Shown: piece by piece, positions 9,017 to 17,151 of the stretch
How the letters are laid out: each line of letters starts with the position of its first letter
Numbering within the stretch: position 1 is the first letter of the stretch
NCBI GenBank assembly: GCA_020633075.1
Contig: JACKEI010000003.1
Span: 248,001-312,000, forward strand
DNA length: 64,000 bases
Direction: 5' to 3'
Origin: Sandaracinaceae bacterium
GTDB lineage: Bacteria; Myxococcota_A; Polyangia; Polyangiales; Houyiibacteriaceae
Made by a program: the position numbers and the translations under genes
The notes under the pieces: generated by a model
What the model saw: the letters and a program-made list of their open reading frames with translations, nothing else
The model's database searches: none
Told to the model about the DNA's origin: nothing

Positions 9017-9817
9017 TCACGCAGCGCTGTGGAACGCCGCCAAGCTGACCTGCAGCTTCTTCTTGGCGCGTGCCTCGAGCTGCCGCACGCGCTCCTTGCT
9101 CACGCCCATCTCGGTGCCGAGCTTCTCCAGCGTGCACGGGTCGTCCGCGAGCATGCGCGCCGCCACGATGCGGCGCTCGCGCTCCGTGAGCTCGTGCAGG
9201 GCGCTGTCGAGCGCGTCGCGCACGCCCTGGATGGCCTCCTCGCGGGCCACGACCTCTTCGGGGGTGGCCACGTCCATGCCCATGCGCTCCAGGATGGACT
9301 GACGGTCCTCGTACTGGGCGTCCACCGAGACGTCCCCCTGCGAGAGCAGCGGCCACAGCTTCTCGGCGCGGGCCCGGGGCATGCCCGAGCACTCCGCGAG
9401 AGCCGCGGCGGAGGTCACGTCCTGCCGGCGGTAGGCGCGCATGGCCCGCCGCTCGGTGCGGGTGGTCCCGAGGCGCACGATGCGGTAGCCACGCACCACG
9501 TAGTCGCGGATCTCGGCGCGGATCCAGTACGCGGCGTAGGTGATGAGGCGGCAGCCCTTGTCGGGGTCGTACCGGGTGGTGGCCTTGAGCAACCCGAGGT
9601 TGCCCTGCTGAACCAGGTCCTCGATGGGCACGCCCCAGCGGCGGTACTCACGCGCGATGCGGATGACGAAGGGCAGGCTCGCCTCGATCAGGCGTCGACC
9701 CGCGTCCTGGTCCCCTGCGCAGTACTGGCGGGCAAGCTCGCGCTCGGCTTCGGGGTCCAGGGTGTGGACGTGCTGAAGAGAGGCGCGGTATCGGTCGAGA
9801 GAGGTGACGTTGGTCAT
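9017..9817 (-). CDS. Alternative sigma factor, RpoH-like (sigma-32 type)
   Basis: A 266-residue sigma-70-family protein. Region 2 is clear: EDLVQQGNLGLLKATTRYDP followed by RLITYAAYWIRAEIRDYVV (regions 2.1-2.4). Region 4.2 ends the protein, with LEKLGTEMGVSKERVRQLEA. Region 1.1 is absent and length matches sigma-32 proteins. The segment in the RpoH-box position reads RLGTTRTERRAMRAYRRQ. It keeps the TT-x-x-x-R pattern but not the FFNLR core of classical RpoH, so it could be one of the several RpoH-like sigma factors of myxobacteria (stress or development) rather than the heat-shock factor. The TonB-like gene follows it on the same strand. Confidence 0.85.
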   Translation of the reverse strand: MTNVTSLDRYRASLQHVHTLDPEAERELARQYCAGDQDAGRRLIEASLPFVIRIAREYRRWGVPIEDLVQQGNLGLLKATTRYDPDKGCRLITYAAYWIRAEIRDYVVRGYRIVRLGTTRTERRAMRAYRRQDVTSAAALAECSGMPRARAEKLWPLLSQGDVSVDAQYEDRQSILERMGMDVATPEEVVAREEAIQGVRDALDSALHELTERERRIVAARMLADDPCTLEKLGTEMGVSKERVRQLEARAKKKLQVSLAAFHSAA

Positions 9818-9990
9818 AGGGGACGCTCCGTGGGTTCGCTGCGCCGCGTCATTGCACGGCCCATGCCGAACTCGTAGCGTCCGTAATCATTGCACATTGT
9901 TCGATGACGCAGCGCGTCGTGGCGATACGGTCATCACCGCCGCGGCAAAATGCCGCGCCGCGCACCGCGGATCCGCCGCAGCGCCGCGGT

Positions 9991-10082
9991 GCGGCCCTTG
10001 CACACCGGGTGGGCGGTCAGCCAGGCCCTTGCTCACCGGGTGGGTGGTCGGCGGCGCCCTTGCACCGCGGGCGGGCGGTCAG
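9991..10082. repeat. Three imperfect tandem repeats of about 30 bp
   Basis: Three consecutive units share the pattern CCCTTGCNCACCGGGTGGG-CGGTC: about 9991-10020, 10021-10050 and 10051-10082. The last unit runs into the 3' end of the lipoprotein gene ending at 10079. They occupy the 261-bp gap between that gene's stop and the upstream side of the sigma factor gene. The rest of the gap (9818-9990) shows no clear promoter. Confidence 0.7.
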
Positions 10083-10921
10083 TCCGGCTCGCAGGCCACG
10101 TACTCGCTCACCAGCCCAGGCGCAGGCGTCTGCGCAAACGCGCCCGCAGGCACGCTGACGTTCAGCGTGATCTCTCGGAAGCGCACGAGCGTGTCCGCGT
10201 CGTGGCGCTCGTCCTCGAAGTGCACGACGAAGGGCAGCTCCACCTGCTCCGCACCGTCACGCACGCTGCGGTAGTCGTCGTAGCGCACGCGCCACACCGT
10301 CGCGCCCGTCGCGTCGAAGAGCTCGGAGCGCACCAGACGGAGGCGCTGCTGCGCTGGAGGCGCGTTGCGGTCGCTCGACGGAACCAGGAACGACAGCTCT
10401 TGGTGCCGCCCGTCACGCGCCCGCAGGGTCACCGTGTAGCCGTCGCCCTCGCACACCATGGACGCTTCGGCGGGCGCGAGGCGCGGCGTGTCCCCCATCA
10501 AGAAGCGCGCGACCTCGGAGCCCTCGAGCGAGACGCCCAGCAGCCGGGCGATGTTCGAGGGGCAGGTCGGGCCCTCCAGGAAGCGGTTCTCCCGCAGGTC
10601 CGCGAGCTGAAAGCGCTCCCCGTCGCTGGTCAGCACGGCCGCCGCGCCGAACTGCGTCAGCACGTCGAAGCGCACCCGGTCGGGCCGCTCCAGGAACATC
10701 ATGACCGTCCCACGCACGCGCCCCTCGTGTCCGCGGGTGTCCACGCGCGCCTCCGCTCGGACCACGCGGGTGGCGGCCCGGGCCTGTTGGTGCGCGTCCA
10801 GCGCGGCCGCCGGGCTGGTGTGCGGGTACGCCGGACAGGCCCCGCGCGGCCCACATCCTCCTACGAGGGTGGCCGAAGCGATCAGGAGCGCGGGGAGGGC
10901 GGCGGCGGGCAGGGGGCGCAT
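10079..10921 (-). CDS. LolB-like / DUF4292-type lipoprotein
   Basis: A 280-residue lipoprotein. The start MRPLPAAALP at 10921 gives a signal peptide with lipobox LVGGC; an ATG further up at 10987 adds an unrelated basic stretch. The mature part has a long N-terminal helix (ALDAHQQARAATRVVRAEAR) and then the curved beta-sheet pattern of the LolA/LolB superfamily (RVRGTVMMFLERPDRVRFDV, AAVLTSDGERFQLAD, NRFLEGPT). This is the usual look of DUF4292 proteins. Such proteins sit in the outer membrane and may bind lipid; function here is inferred from fold only. It lies 20 nt after the stop of the cytochrome-like lipoprotein on the same strand. Confidence 0.7.
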   Translation of the reverse strand: MRPLPAAALPALLIASATLVGGCGPRGACPAYPHTSPAAALDAHQQARAATRVVRAEARVDTRGHEGRVRGTVMMFLERPDRVRFDVLTQFGAAAVLTSDGERFQLADLRENRFLEGPTCPSNIARLLGVSLEGSEVARFLMGDTPRLAPAEASMVCEGDGYTVTLRARDGRHQELSFLVPSSDRNAPPAQQRLRLVRSELFDATGATVWRVRYDDYRSVRDGAEQVELPFVVHFEDERHDADTLVRFREITLNVSVPAGAFAQTPAPGLVSEYVACEPD

Positions 10922-10941
10922 TCGCGCAGTGTAGCGAGCGC

Positions 10942-12057
10942 TCACGGGGAAGCAGGTGGCGTCTCGGCCGCGCCTTCGTCGATCCACTGCCGAATCACCG
11001 CCATGAAGTCCGCCGGGAACAGGCGCCCACCGGACGGCATCGGGTCACCGCACGCGGGCGTGTTGTTCTCCATCTTGTCGATCAACAGCGACGCGTCGGC
11101 ATCGCCCGGCACGATCAAGATGCCTGCGCCGTCGATGCACTCCTCACCGGTGGCGATACGGTTGATGAGCTGGTCGTAGGCGAGCTCGATGTTGCCGAGG
11201 TCCAGCTGGCTCTCCTCGCGGAAGTCGGGCTCGCCCTCGCCGTGGCAGCTGTCGCCGCAGAAGGGTCCAATGAGCTTTTCGTAGATGGACGGCCAGTTTG
11301 GTTCCGGAGGGTCGGCGAGGGCGTCCACGCGATAGACGCAGTCGGTCGAGCCTCGGCAGTTGCGCCCCGAGTCCTGCGGGGTGTTCGGGATCTCGAAGCG
11401 CTCGACCACCGGAAGGCCGCAAGAGAGCCAGTTGGCGATGATGCGGCGCCCGGCGGCGCTCTCGGCTTCCGGCAACGCTTCGCCACCATCGACGCCACCC
11501 ACGAAGAACGGGTTGGCGGTGTCCACGCGCACGAAGGTCCCCGCCTCGGTCCGGATGTCTTCACCCAGCTGCCCCGGAGGCATGGAGGCGCGCTGCAGCT
11601 CCTGCAGGATGTGATGGCGGGCGTCGAAGGCCACCGCCTGGTTCGCGCGCAGGCGCTGCACCGCGCCGGGCACGCAGCCCGACGCGTCGCAGGGCACGGA
11701 GAAGTCGAAGTCCAACCCCACCGGCACGCCGTAGCGTTCCCCGTCCGTTGCGGCGTTGGCGTGGCAGAAGCGCCCGTCTCCGCACGAGACCTGCATCAGC
11801 GCCTGGCCCGCGAACATGGGCGTGCCGTTGTTGGGGTCGCCCGGGATACCCGTGTTGAGGTACACGATCTCCCGCGCCGCGAACGGGTCACACGGGCCCA
11901 CGTCCGGGGTGCACGCGGACAGCACCAGCAGCCCCGCAACCATCAAGCTGCGATGGGGGAGCGTCTGAGCGGAGACGAGGGCCGGCCGAAGGCGTGCGTG
12001 GCGGAGCAGAGCCGCCGGCTGTTGCGGGGCCGCGAGGGGGGAGGTTGAGCTGTTCAT
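10942..12057 (-). CDS. Lipoprotein with cytochrome-c-like CH motifs
   Basis: A 371-residue protein from MNSSTS at 12057 (an ATG at 12102 is possible). A membrane-type stretch ends in the lipobox VLSAC at about residue 49. Two Cys-His motifs stand out: SCGDGRFCH (C-x5-C-H) in the N-terminal half and FCGDSCH (C-x3-C-H) in the C-terminal half, each in a context typical of c-type cytochrome-like modules (MFAGQALMQVSC; IYEKLIGPF; late PMPSGG). Neither has the canonical C-x2-C-H spacing, so heme attachment is uncertain. It may instead be a planctomycete/myxobacterial cytochrome-like module of the kind found in large lipoproteins. It is divergent from the TetR gene at 12163. Confidence 0.65.
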   Translation of the reverse strand: MNSSTSPLAAPQQPAALLRHARLRPALVSAQTLPHRSLMVAGLLVLSACTPDVGPCDPFAAREIVYLNTGIPGDPNNGTPMFAGQALMQVSCGDGRFCHANAATDGERYGVPVGLDFDFSVPCDASGCVPGAVQRLRANQAVAFDARHHILQELQRASMPPGQLGEDIRTEAGTFVRVDTANPFFVGGVDGGEALPEAESAAGRRIIANWLSCGLPVVERFEIPNTPQDSGRNCRGSTDCVYRVDALADPPEPNWPSIYEKLIGPFCGDSCHGEGEPDFREESQLDLGNIELAYDQLINRIATGEECIDGAGILIVPGDADASLLIDKMENNTPACGDPMPSGGRLFPADFMAVIRQWIDEGAAETPPASP

Positions 12058-12162
12058 GGAGGTCTGCGGGATGCCCCGTTGGGTCGATACCTTGCGACGC
12101 ATGCGTGCGCTGGGTCAAGCTTACCTGCCAACGGGGCCCAACGGGGCCAACAGATCGACTCG

Positions 12163-12813
12163 ATGACAACAGCCAGCAAGACCCGCCCTCGCCGCGAGCG
12201 CAACCGCGAAGCGACCCAAGCGCGCATCCTCGCCGCGGCCGAGGCCGAGTTCGCCCTCAAGGGCTACGACGGCGCGCGCCTGCGCGACGTGGCCGCCCGG
12301 GCAGACGTCCACCACGCCCTCCTGCACCACTACTTCGGGGACAAGGTCGGTCTGTTCCGCGCGGTCGTCCAGAACGCCTTCGCCGGGGTCTCCACGCGCG
12401 CGCTCGCCGCCCTGCGCTCCGGGACGTCCATTCGCGCGCTGCTCGAGACGTACGTGAACATGCTGATCGACTTTCACGTGCAGAACCCCAACCTGGTGCG
12501 GCTCCTGCACTACTCGTCCCTGGACACCACCTCCCCGGCGTTCGAGGCCATGGAGGAGGTCACCCGCGAGATCAGCGCGCCCGTCATGGAGGCCGTCGGT
12601 CACGCGGTGGAGGCCGCGCAGCGCGCCAAGGTGATCCGCAGTGACATCGACGCGCGCCGCCTGGTCAGCCTGTCGATTGGCGCCGTGGCCTACGTGTTCC
12701 ACGAGGACCGCTTCTTCTCGCTCTTTCACGGCGGGGCGGTGCGCGCGCCGGCGTCGGTGGAGGCTCACCGCACAGCGGCGCTGGCGTTCCTGAACACGGC
12801 GGTGTTCCCGTGA
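12163..12813 (+). CDS. TetR/AcrR-family transcriptional regulator
   Basis: A 216-residue regulator. After a basic lead (TRPRRERNREAT), residues 16-65 form the TetR helix-turn-helix (ARILAAAEAEFALKGYDGAR, LRDVAARADVHHALLHHYFG, DKVGLFRAVV). The rest is the helical ligand-binding and dimer domain. MTTASK is chosen as start because the HTH begins about 15 residues later; upstream codons look non-coding. Its stop overlaps the GTG start of the next gene by 4 nt, so the two are translationally coupled. It is also divergent from the cytochrome-like lipoprotein. Targets are probably its own operon or that neighbour (inference). Confidence 0.85.
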   Translation: MTTASKTRPRRERNREATQARILAAAEAEFALKGYDGARLRDVAARADVHHALLHHYFGDKVGLFRAVVQNAFAGVSTRALAALRSGTSIRALLETYVNMLIDFHVQNPNLVRLLHYSSLDTTSPAFEAMEEVTREISAPVMEAVGHAVEAAQRAKVIRSDIDARRLVSLSIGAVAYVFHEDRFFSLFHGGAVRAPASVEAHRTAALAFLNTAVFP

Positions 12814-14030
12814 GCGAGACGCAGTGGGGCTCGCCCTACGAGGGGGTCCGCTTCGGTCTGCGGACGCCCAGCGTGGCCGAGGCGGGTGGGTCCATCCTGG
12901 TGGGGCTGCTGTGCCAGAACACGGGTCAGACCCCCGTACGCGTGTTCGGCTTCAACCCGGCCTACCCGCGCGCGCTGCGCGTCTCCCCACCCAAGGCGGA
13001 CCGGCCGTACATCCGCGTGTCGTTCGGGGACCTCAACGTCCTGCACCCGCTGGACGCGTTCTCCACGCTGCAGCCGGGCGAGACCCTCGAGACGGCGCTG
13101 GACCTCTCCTTTGCCTTCGACCGGCGCGGCACGGGCAGCTGGCCGCTGGCCTTCGCGTACGACCCCGTTCGCACGGGCGCGCAGTTCGGCGCCTACAAGG
13201 GGGGCGACGAAGCGCCGCTCACGCCCGTGGTCGATCTGCTCGTGAGCTACTCGCGCTCGCTGCGCGACGCCGGCATCGACGAGGCGACCGAAGCCAAGCT
13301 GGACGCCGCGCTCTACGCGGGTGAGGCGCGGCTGCTGGACCTGTTGCGCCACCACGGGGCGGGGGGCGTGGCCTTCGCCGCCAGGCGCGTGGCCCGCGTG
13401 TTGTCGCCCGGGGCCGAGTCGGTCTCGGGGTGGCGGGCGCTCGACGCGCTGGCGCTGCTCGGACCGGGGGCCCTCGAGGCGGTGCAGGTGGCCCGCGACG
13501 AGATCCCGCACGCCGAGCCGGCCCTGGCCTTCGCGGCGCGCTGGCTCGGGTTTCGGCACGGCGCGCTGCCGGAGCCGCATGACCTGCCCTTCGTCACCAT
13601 GCTGGAGCGCATCGTCCAGGAGCCCGGCACGCGCGGCAACCTGCTGGTGGGCTGGACCGGCGTGGACTCCGCCATTCACGGCCTGCGCCGCGTGCAGATA
13701 TTCGGCAACGGCGAGCGCATCGTGACGTCGCGTGAGCCCAGCGAGACCTTCAACCGCACCCGCCGCACCATGCTGCGCCCGCACGAGATGCAGGCGGTCG
13801 TCGAAGCCATCCGCAGCAGCGCGGTGTGGTTGGCCGTCCCCCTTCGTGAGCAGGGCTTGCCCGACGAGCCGCGCCCGGTCTTCGAGGTGCAGCTCGGGAT
13901 GGGCGCGCCCTTCTGCCGGCAGGTGTCCATGTGGAACGGCGAGTGGCGCCGCGGCCCGGCGTCCAACCTGGCCGACCTGCTGGACCGCCTCGCGAGCGAC
14001 CACATCGGCGAGTCGCTGCTGCCCGGCTGA
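12810..14030 (+). CDS. Protein of unknown function, coupled to the TetR gene
   Basis: A 406-residue protein that starts at GTG inside the TetR stop (GTGA overlap). No signal peptide or membrane segment is seen. Residues 1-125 look beta-rich (GVRFGLRTPSVAEAGGSILV, PVRVFGFNPAYPRAL), somewhat like an immunoglobulin or C2-type fold. Residues about 150-270 are helical and repeat-like (VAFAARRVARVL, GWRALDALALLGPGALEAVQ). The C-terminus returns to strand. I do not recognise a family. The coupling suggests it is the main gene controlled with the regulator. Confidence 0.6.
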   Translation: MSETQWGSPYEGVRFGLRTPSVAEAGGSILVGLLCQNTGQTPVRVFGFNPAYPRALRVSPPKADRPYIRVSFGDLNVLHPLDAFSTLQPGETLETALDLSFAFDRRGTGSWPLAFAYDPVRTGAQFGAYKGGDEAPLTPVVDLLVSYSRSLRDAGIDEATEAKLDAALYAGEARLLDLLRHHGAGGVAFAARRVARVLSPGAESVSGWRALDALALLGPGALEAVQVARDEIPHAEPALAFAARWLGFRHGALPEPHDLPFVTMLERIVQEPGTRGNLLVGWTGVDSAIHGLRRVQIFGNGERIVTSREPSETFNRTRRTMLRPHEMQAVVEAIRSSAVWLAVPLREQGLPDEPRPVFEVQLGMGAPFCRQVSMWNGEWRRGPASNLADLLDRLASDHIGESLLPG

Positions 14031-14167
14031 CGCCGCAGGGGCGGGCCCCACGCAACGGTTGACCCGGGCCCCGGGTTCGACGTCTAATGCTGCGTGGCCC
14101 AGCGCATTCGGCACGGACGGTCTCGCGCGCACGACGCTCTGCGACGTGCAAGCGGGCGGGGGAAATC

Positions 14168-15010
14168 ATGATCCGGACCAAGTTCTGGGGCGTACGGGGG
14201 AGCATCCCCGCGCCCGGCCCGACGACGGTTGGAGTCGGAGGAAACACAAGCTGCGTGCAGGTCACGTGCGGTGACACGCAGATCGTGTTCGACGCCGGGA
14301 CGGGCCTGCGCCTGCTCGGAGGCGAGCTCGTGAAGCGCATGCCGGTCTCGGTGCACCTCTTCATCAGCCACGTGCACTGGGACCACATCCAAGGCTTCCC
14401 GTTCTTCGCGCCGGCCTTCGTGGGCGGCAACAAGATCCACATGTACGGCGCGTCCAACTCGCGCGGCACGGTGGAGTCCGCCATGGCCGGCCAGATGGAG
14501 TTCCCCAACTTCCCGGTGAAGCTCTCGGACCTCGGCAGCGAGCTGATCTTCCACCACGTGGGGCCCGGCGACGTCGTCCACGTGGGCGCGGACGTGTCTG
14601 TGCGTGCGGCGGCGGGTACCCACCCCGGCGGCGTGCTGGCCTACCGCGTGGACCATCACGACGCGTCGGTGGTGTACGCCACCGACACCGAGCACAGCGA
14701 CGACGGCGAGCTGGACGAGCGCCTGGTGGAGCTGGCGGACGGCGCGGACGTGTTCATCTACGACAGCATGTACACGCCCGAGGAGTACGACGGGCGCGCG
14801 GATGGTCGCTCGCGCATCGGCTGGGGCCACAGCACCTTCGAGGTGGGCGCAGCCATCGCCAAGGCGGCCGGCGTGAAGCAGTACGTGCTCTTCCACCACG
14901 ACCCCGAGCAGGACGACGCGGAGGTGGCCACGAAGGAGCAGCGCGCGCGCGAGCTGTTCCCCAACGCCATCGCGGCCCGCGAGGGGCTGGTCCTCGAGTG
15001 CGGCAGCTGA
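14168..15010 (+). CDS. MBL-fold metallo-hydrolase
   Basis: A 280-residue cytoplasmic protein. The start MIRTKFWGVRGSIPAPGP is the standard beginning of the PhnP/RNase Z-like MBL-fold group. The metal motif is SHVHWDHIQG (H-x-H-x-D-H). Further ligands are probably the His in AAAGTHPGG, Asp in VVYATDTEH and His in FHHDPEQDD. Such proteins are phosphodiesterases or nucleases; in bacteria this subgroup often sits near signalling genes. It converges with the LytTR regulator at 15067. The start at 14168 follows GGGGGAAATC; an earlier in-frame codon at 14087 adds a basic stretch without homology features. Confidence 0.85.
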   Translation: MIRTKFWGVRGSIPAPGPTTVGVGGNTSCVQVTCGDTQIVFDAGTGLRLLGGELVKRMPVSVHLFISHVHWDHIQGFPFFAPAFVGGNKIHMYGASNSRGTVESAMAGQMEFPNFPVKLSDLGSELIFHHVGPGDVVHVGADVSVRAAAGTHPGGVLAYRVDHHDASVVYATDTEHSDDGELDERLVELADGADVFIYDSMYTPEEYDGRADGRSRIGWGHSTFEVGAAIAKAAGVKQYVLFHHDPEQDDAEVATKEQRARELFPNAIAAREGLVLECGS

Positions 15011-15066
15011 GCAGCGCCAGGCGCGCACCGCTGGCCGAAAACCGAGCGCCCAAGTACTTGCCCTAG

Positions 15067-15873
15067 CTACCCCGCGAAGGGGATGCGCTCGCGCAGGTGC
15101 TTGGTGCGGTCACGCGCCAGGGCCACGCGCGGCGCGTCGGGGTGCTCCATGACCAGCTCGAAGAGCCCTTGTCCCTTCGGCTCGATGGAGCGGATGCGGT
15201 CCAGACGGACCAGCGCGCCACGGTGCGACCGGAAGAAGAGCTCCGGGTCCAGCTGCTCCTCGAGCCGGGCGAGGGTCAGGTCGAGGGCGTAGCGGTCGTC
15301 CGGCGTCACGGCCCACACCAGCTCGTCCTTGGTCTCGAAGAAGAGGATGTCGCTCACGTCCACGATGACGTAGGCACCACGGCGACGCACCGCGAGGCGA
15401 GTGAGCAGCTCACGCTCCGCGGGGGGCGCGCTGGGGCGCTCCGGGGCGTGCGCGGCGAGGCTCTCCCGCACCCGGGAGAGGGTGGCGCGCAGGCGCTCGA
15501 GGCGCACGGGCTTGAGCAGGTAGTCGAGGGCGCGCGCGTCGAAGGCGCGCAGGGCGGCGTCGTCGTGGGCGGAGACGATCACCACGGCGACGTCCGGCTG
15601 GCGCGCCTTGATGGCTTCGGTCAGCGCGATGCCGTCCGGGCCCGGCATGCGCAGGTCTACGAACGCGACGTCGGGGCGCGCGGCGTCCAGCAAGCGGAGC
15701 GCGTCCGGGGCGTCCTCGGCCTGCCCGACGATGACCACGTCGCCGCACTGCTCCAACAGAAAGATGAGCTCGTCACGGGCGAGCGGCTCGTCGTCCACCA
15801 CGAGCGCGCGGATGCACGGCTTGTCTGTGCTGCGGTCGTGCGGGGAGCTCGCGGGCTGGGCGGGGGTGCTCAT
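15067..15873 (-). CDS. LytTR-family response regulator
   Basis: A 268-residue two-component regulator. Residues 21-140 are the receiver: D27/D28 (LVVDDEP), phosphoacceptor D73 (AFVDLRMPG), conserved Lys in YLLKPVRL. Residues about 160-265 are the LytTR DNA-binding domain (RLAVRRRGAYVIVDVSDI, LFFRSHRGALVRLDRIRSIE). MSTPAQ overlaps the stop of the histidine kinase gene by 4 nt (ATGA). The pair is the LytS/LytT (BtsS/BtsR, YpdA/YpdB) type, which in other bacteria senses extracellular metabolites or cell-wall state. It is the last gene of a three-gene operon that begins with a Ser/Thr kinase. Confidence 0.9.
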   Translation of the reverse strand: MSTPAQPASSPHDRSTDKPCIRALVVDDEPLARDELIFLLEQCGDVVIVGQAEDAPDALRLLDAARPDVAFVDLRMPGPDGIALTEAIKARQPDVAVVIVSAHDDAALRAFDARALDYLLKPVRLERLRATLSRVRESLAAHAPERPSAPPAERELLTRLAVRRRGAYVIVDVSDILFFETKDELVWAVTPDDRYALDLTLARLEEQLDPELFFRSHRGALVRLDRIRSIEPKGQGLFELVMEHPDAPRVALARDRTKHLRERIPFAG

Positions 15874-17147
15874 GAGGACGTGGGGCTCGGGTGCGGAGGC
15901 TCGGCGCGCTCTTCGGGCGTGAGACGTTGGTTGTCGAGCTCGAGGGGCAAGCACACCCGCGCCTCACTGCCACCCTGGTGAACGTCCAGGGTCAGCGTCG
16001 CTCCCTCTCCGTAGCGCTTGCCCAGCATCTCACGCAAGGTCTCGAGGGCGATGCCGGCGCCGCCCGAGAGAGCGCCCCGGTGCGCCCCCGCGTGGGTCTC
16101 GTGCACCGTGATGTACAGGCTGCCGCCCTCGCGGCGTGCGCTCAGCCGCACCGCGCCGCTCCCCGCGTGGGCGGCGACCCCGTGCTTCACCGCGTTCTCG
16201 ACCAGGGGCTGCAGCAGCAACGCGGGCACCCGCGCGCGCTCGAGCTCTGCGGGCAGCTCGCGCGTCACCACCAGGCGCTCGGCTCCCAGGCGCGCGCGTT
16301 CGATGGCGAGGTACTGCTCGGCGTGGCGCAGCTCGGCCAGCAGCGGCGCGTCGTTCGGGTGATGCAGCAGGTAGCGGTAGAGGTCGGCCAGGTCGCTGAC
16401 CATCTCGCGGGCGTGGTCCGGGTCGCGCCGAATGGTGGCGCGCAGCGTGTTGAGGGCGTTGAACAGGAAGTGCGGCTCCAGCCGCCGCCGCAGCGCGTCG
16501 AGCTCCAAGCGCCCGGTGGCGGCCCGGGCTTCGGCCAGCGCCACGGCGCTCTCCTCGCGCGACAGCACCATGCGCGCGACGTTCACGAAGACGGTGGCTC
16601 CGGCGGCGTTGGCCAGCAGCTCGAGCGCGACGATGTACCAGGTGGCCCCGTAGCGTGCGCCGTTGCCCGTCGCGAAGGCGTGGGTGACCAAGAGGGCGCA
16701 CTTGGGAAGCTGCACGGCCACGGCCACGGCGAGCCCGCGCCAGTGCTCGAAGTAGTGTGCCCCGCGCTGCGCGACCAGCCCGGCGGCGAGCCCGTCGAGC
16801 ACCGACGACGCGATGGCCACGGCCCCCTCCGCGTGGTTGACGCGCAGGACGTAGAACAGCCCGCCGAAGAGCCCGGTGATGACACCACCGCGGGCGCCCG
16901 TGAGCACGGCGGCGATGAGCACGCCGATGCCCTGCACGTTGAAGTAGTGGTCCAGCCACCACTCGCCCATGCGCGCGCCCCACATGCTGAGCGCGGTCGC
17001 CACGGCCACGGCGGGCCAGAAGCTGCGCGGCCGGCCCACCCCCAGGAGGCGGTCGCGCAGGGGCGGCACCAAGACCGTGACCAACGCCGCCAACGAGACC
17101 AGGCCGGCCTTCTCCATCAGCTCGATGACGAGAAAACGAGGGTCCAT
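15870..17147 (-). CDS. LytS-type sensor histidine kinase
   Basis: A 425-residue membrane kinase. Residues 1-200 contain about six hydrophobic segments in the 5TM-5TMR_LYT style (ALSMWGARMGEWWLDHYFNV, GVITGLFGGLFYVLRVNHAE). Residues about 220-300 hold the His_kinase domain with phospho-acceptor H226 in LEPHFLFNALNTLRA. Residues 310-405 are the ATPase: N-box LLQPLVENAVKHG and a G-box GGAGIALETLREMLGKRYG, slightly different from the usual GIGLxNxxxRL. It starts 4 nt after the stop of the Ser/Thr kinase and overlaps the regulator gene, so all three are one operon. Confidence 0.9.
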   Translation of the reverse strand: MDPRFLVIELMEKAGLVSLAALVTVLVPPLRDRLLGVGRPRSFWPAVAVATALSMWGARMGEWWLDHYFNVQGIGVLIAAVLTGARGGVITGLFGGLFYVLRVNHAEGAVAIASSVLDGLAAGLVAQRGAHYFEHWRGLAVAVAVQLPKCALLVTHAFATGNGARYGATWYIVALELLANAAGATVFVNVARMVLSREESAVALAEARAATGRLELDALRRRLEPHFLFNALNTLRATIRRDPDHAREMVSDLADLYRYLLHHPNDAPLLAELRHAEQYLAIERARLGAERLVVTRELPAELERARVPALLLQPLVENAVKHGVAAHAGSGAVRLSARREGGSLYITVHETHAGAHRGALSGGAGIALETLREMLGKRYGEGATLTLDVHQGGSEARVCLPLELDNQRLTPEERAEPPHPSPTSS

Positions 17148-17151
17148 CGGC

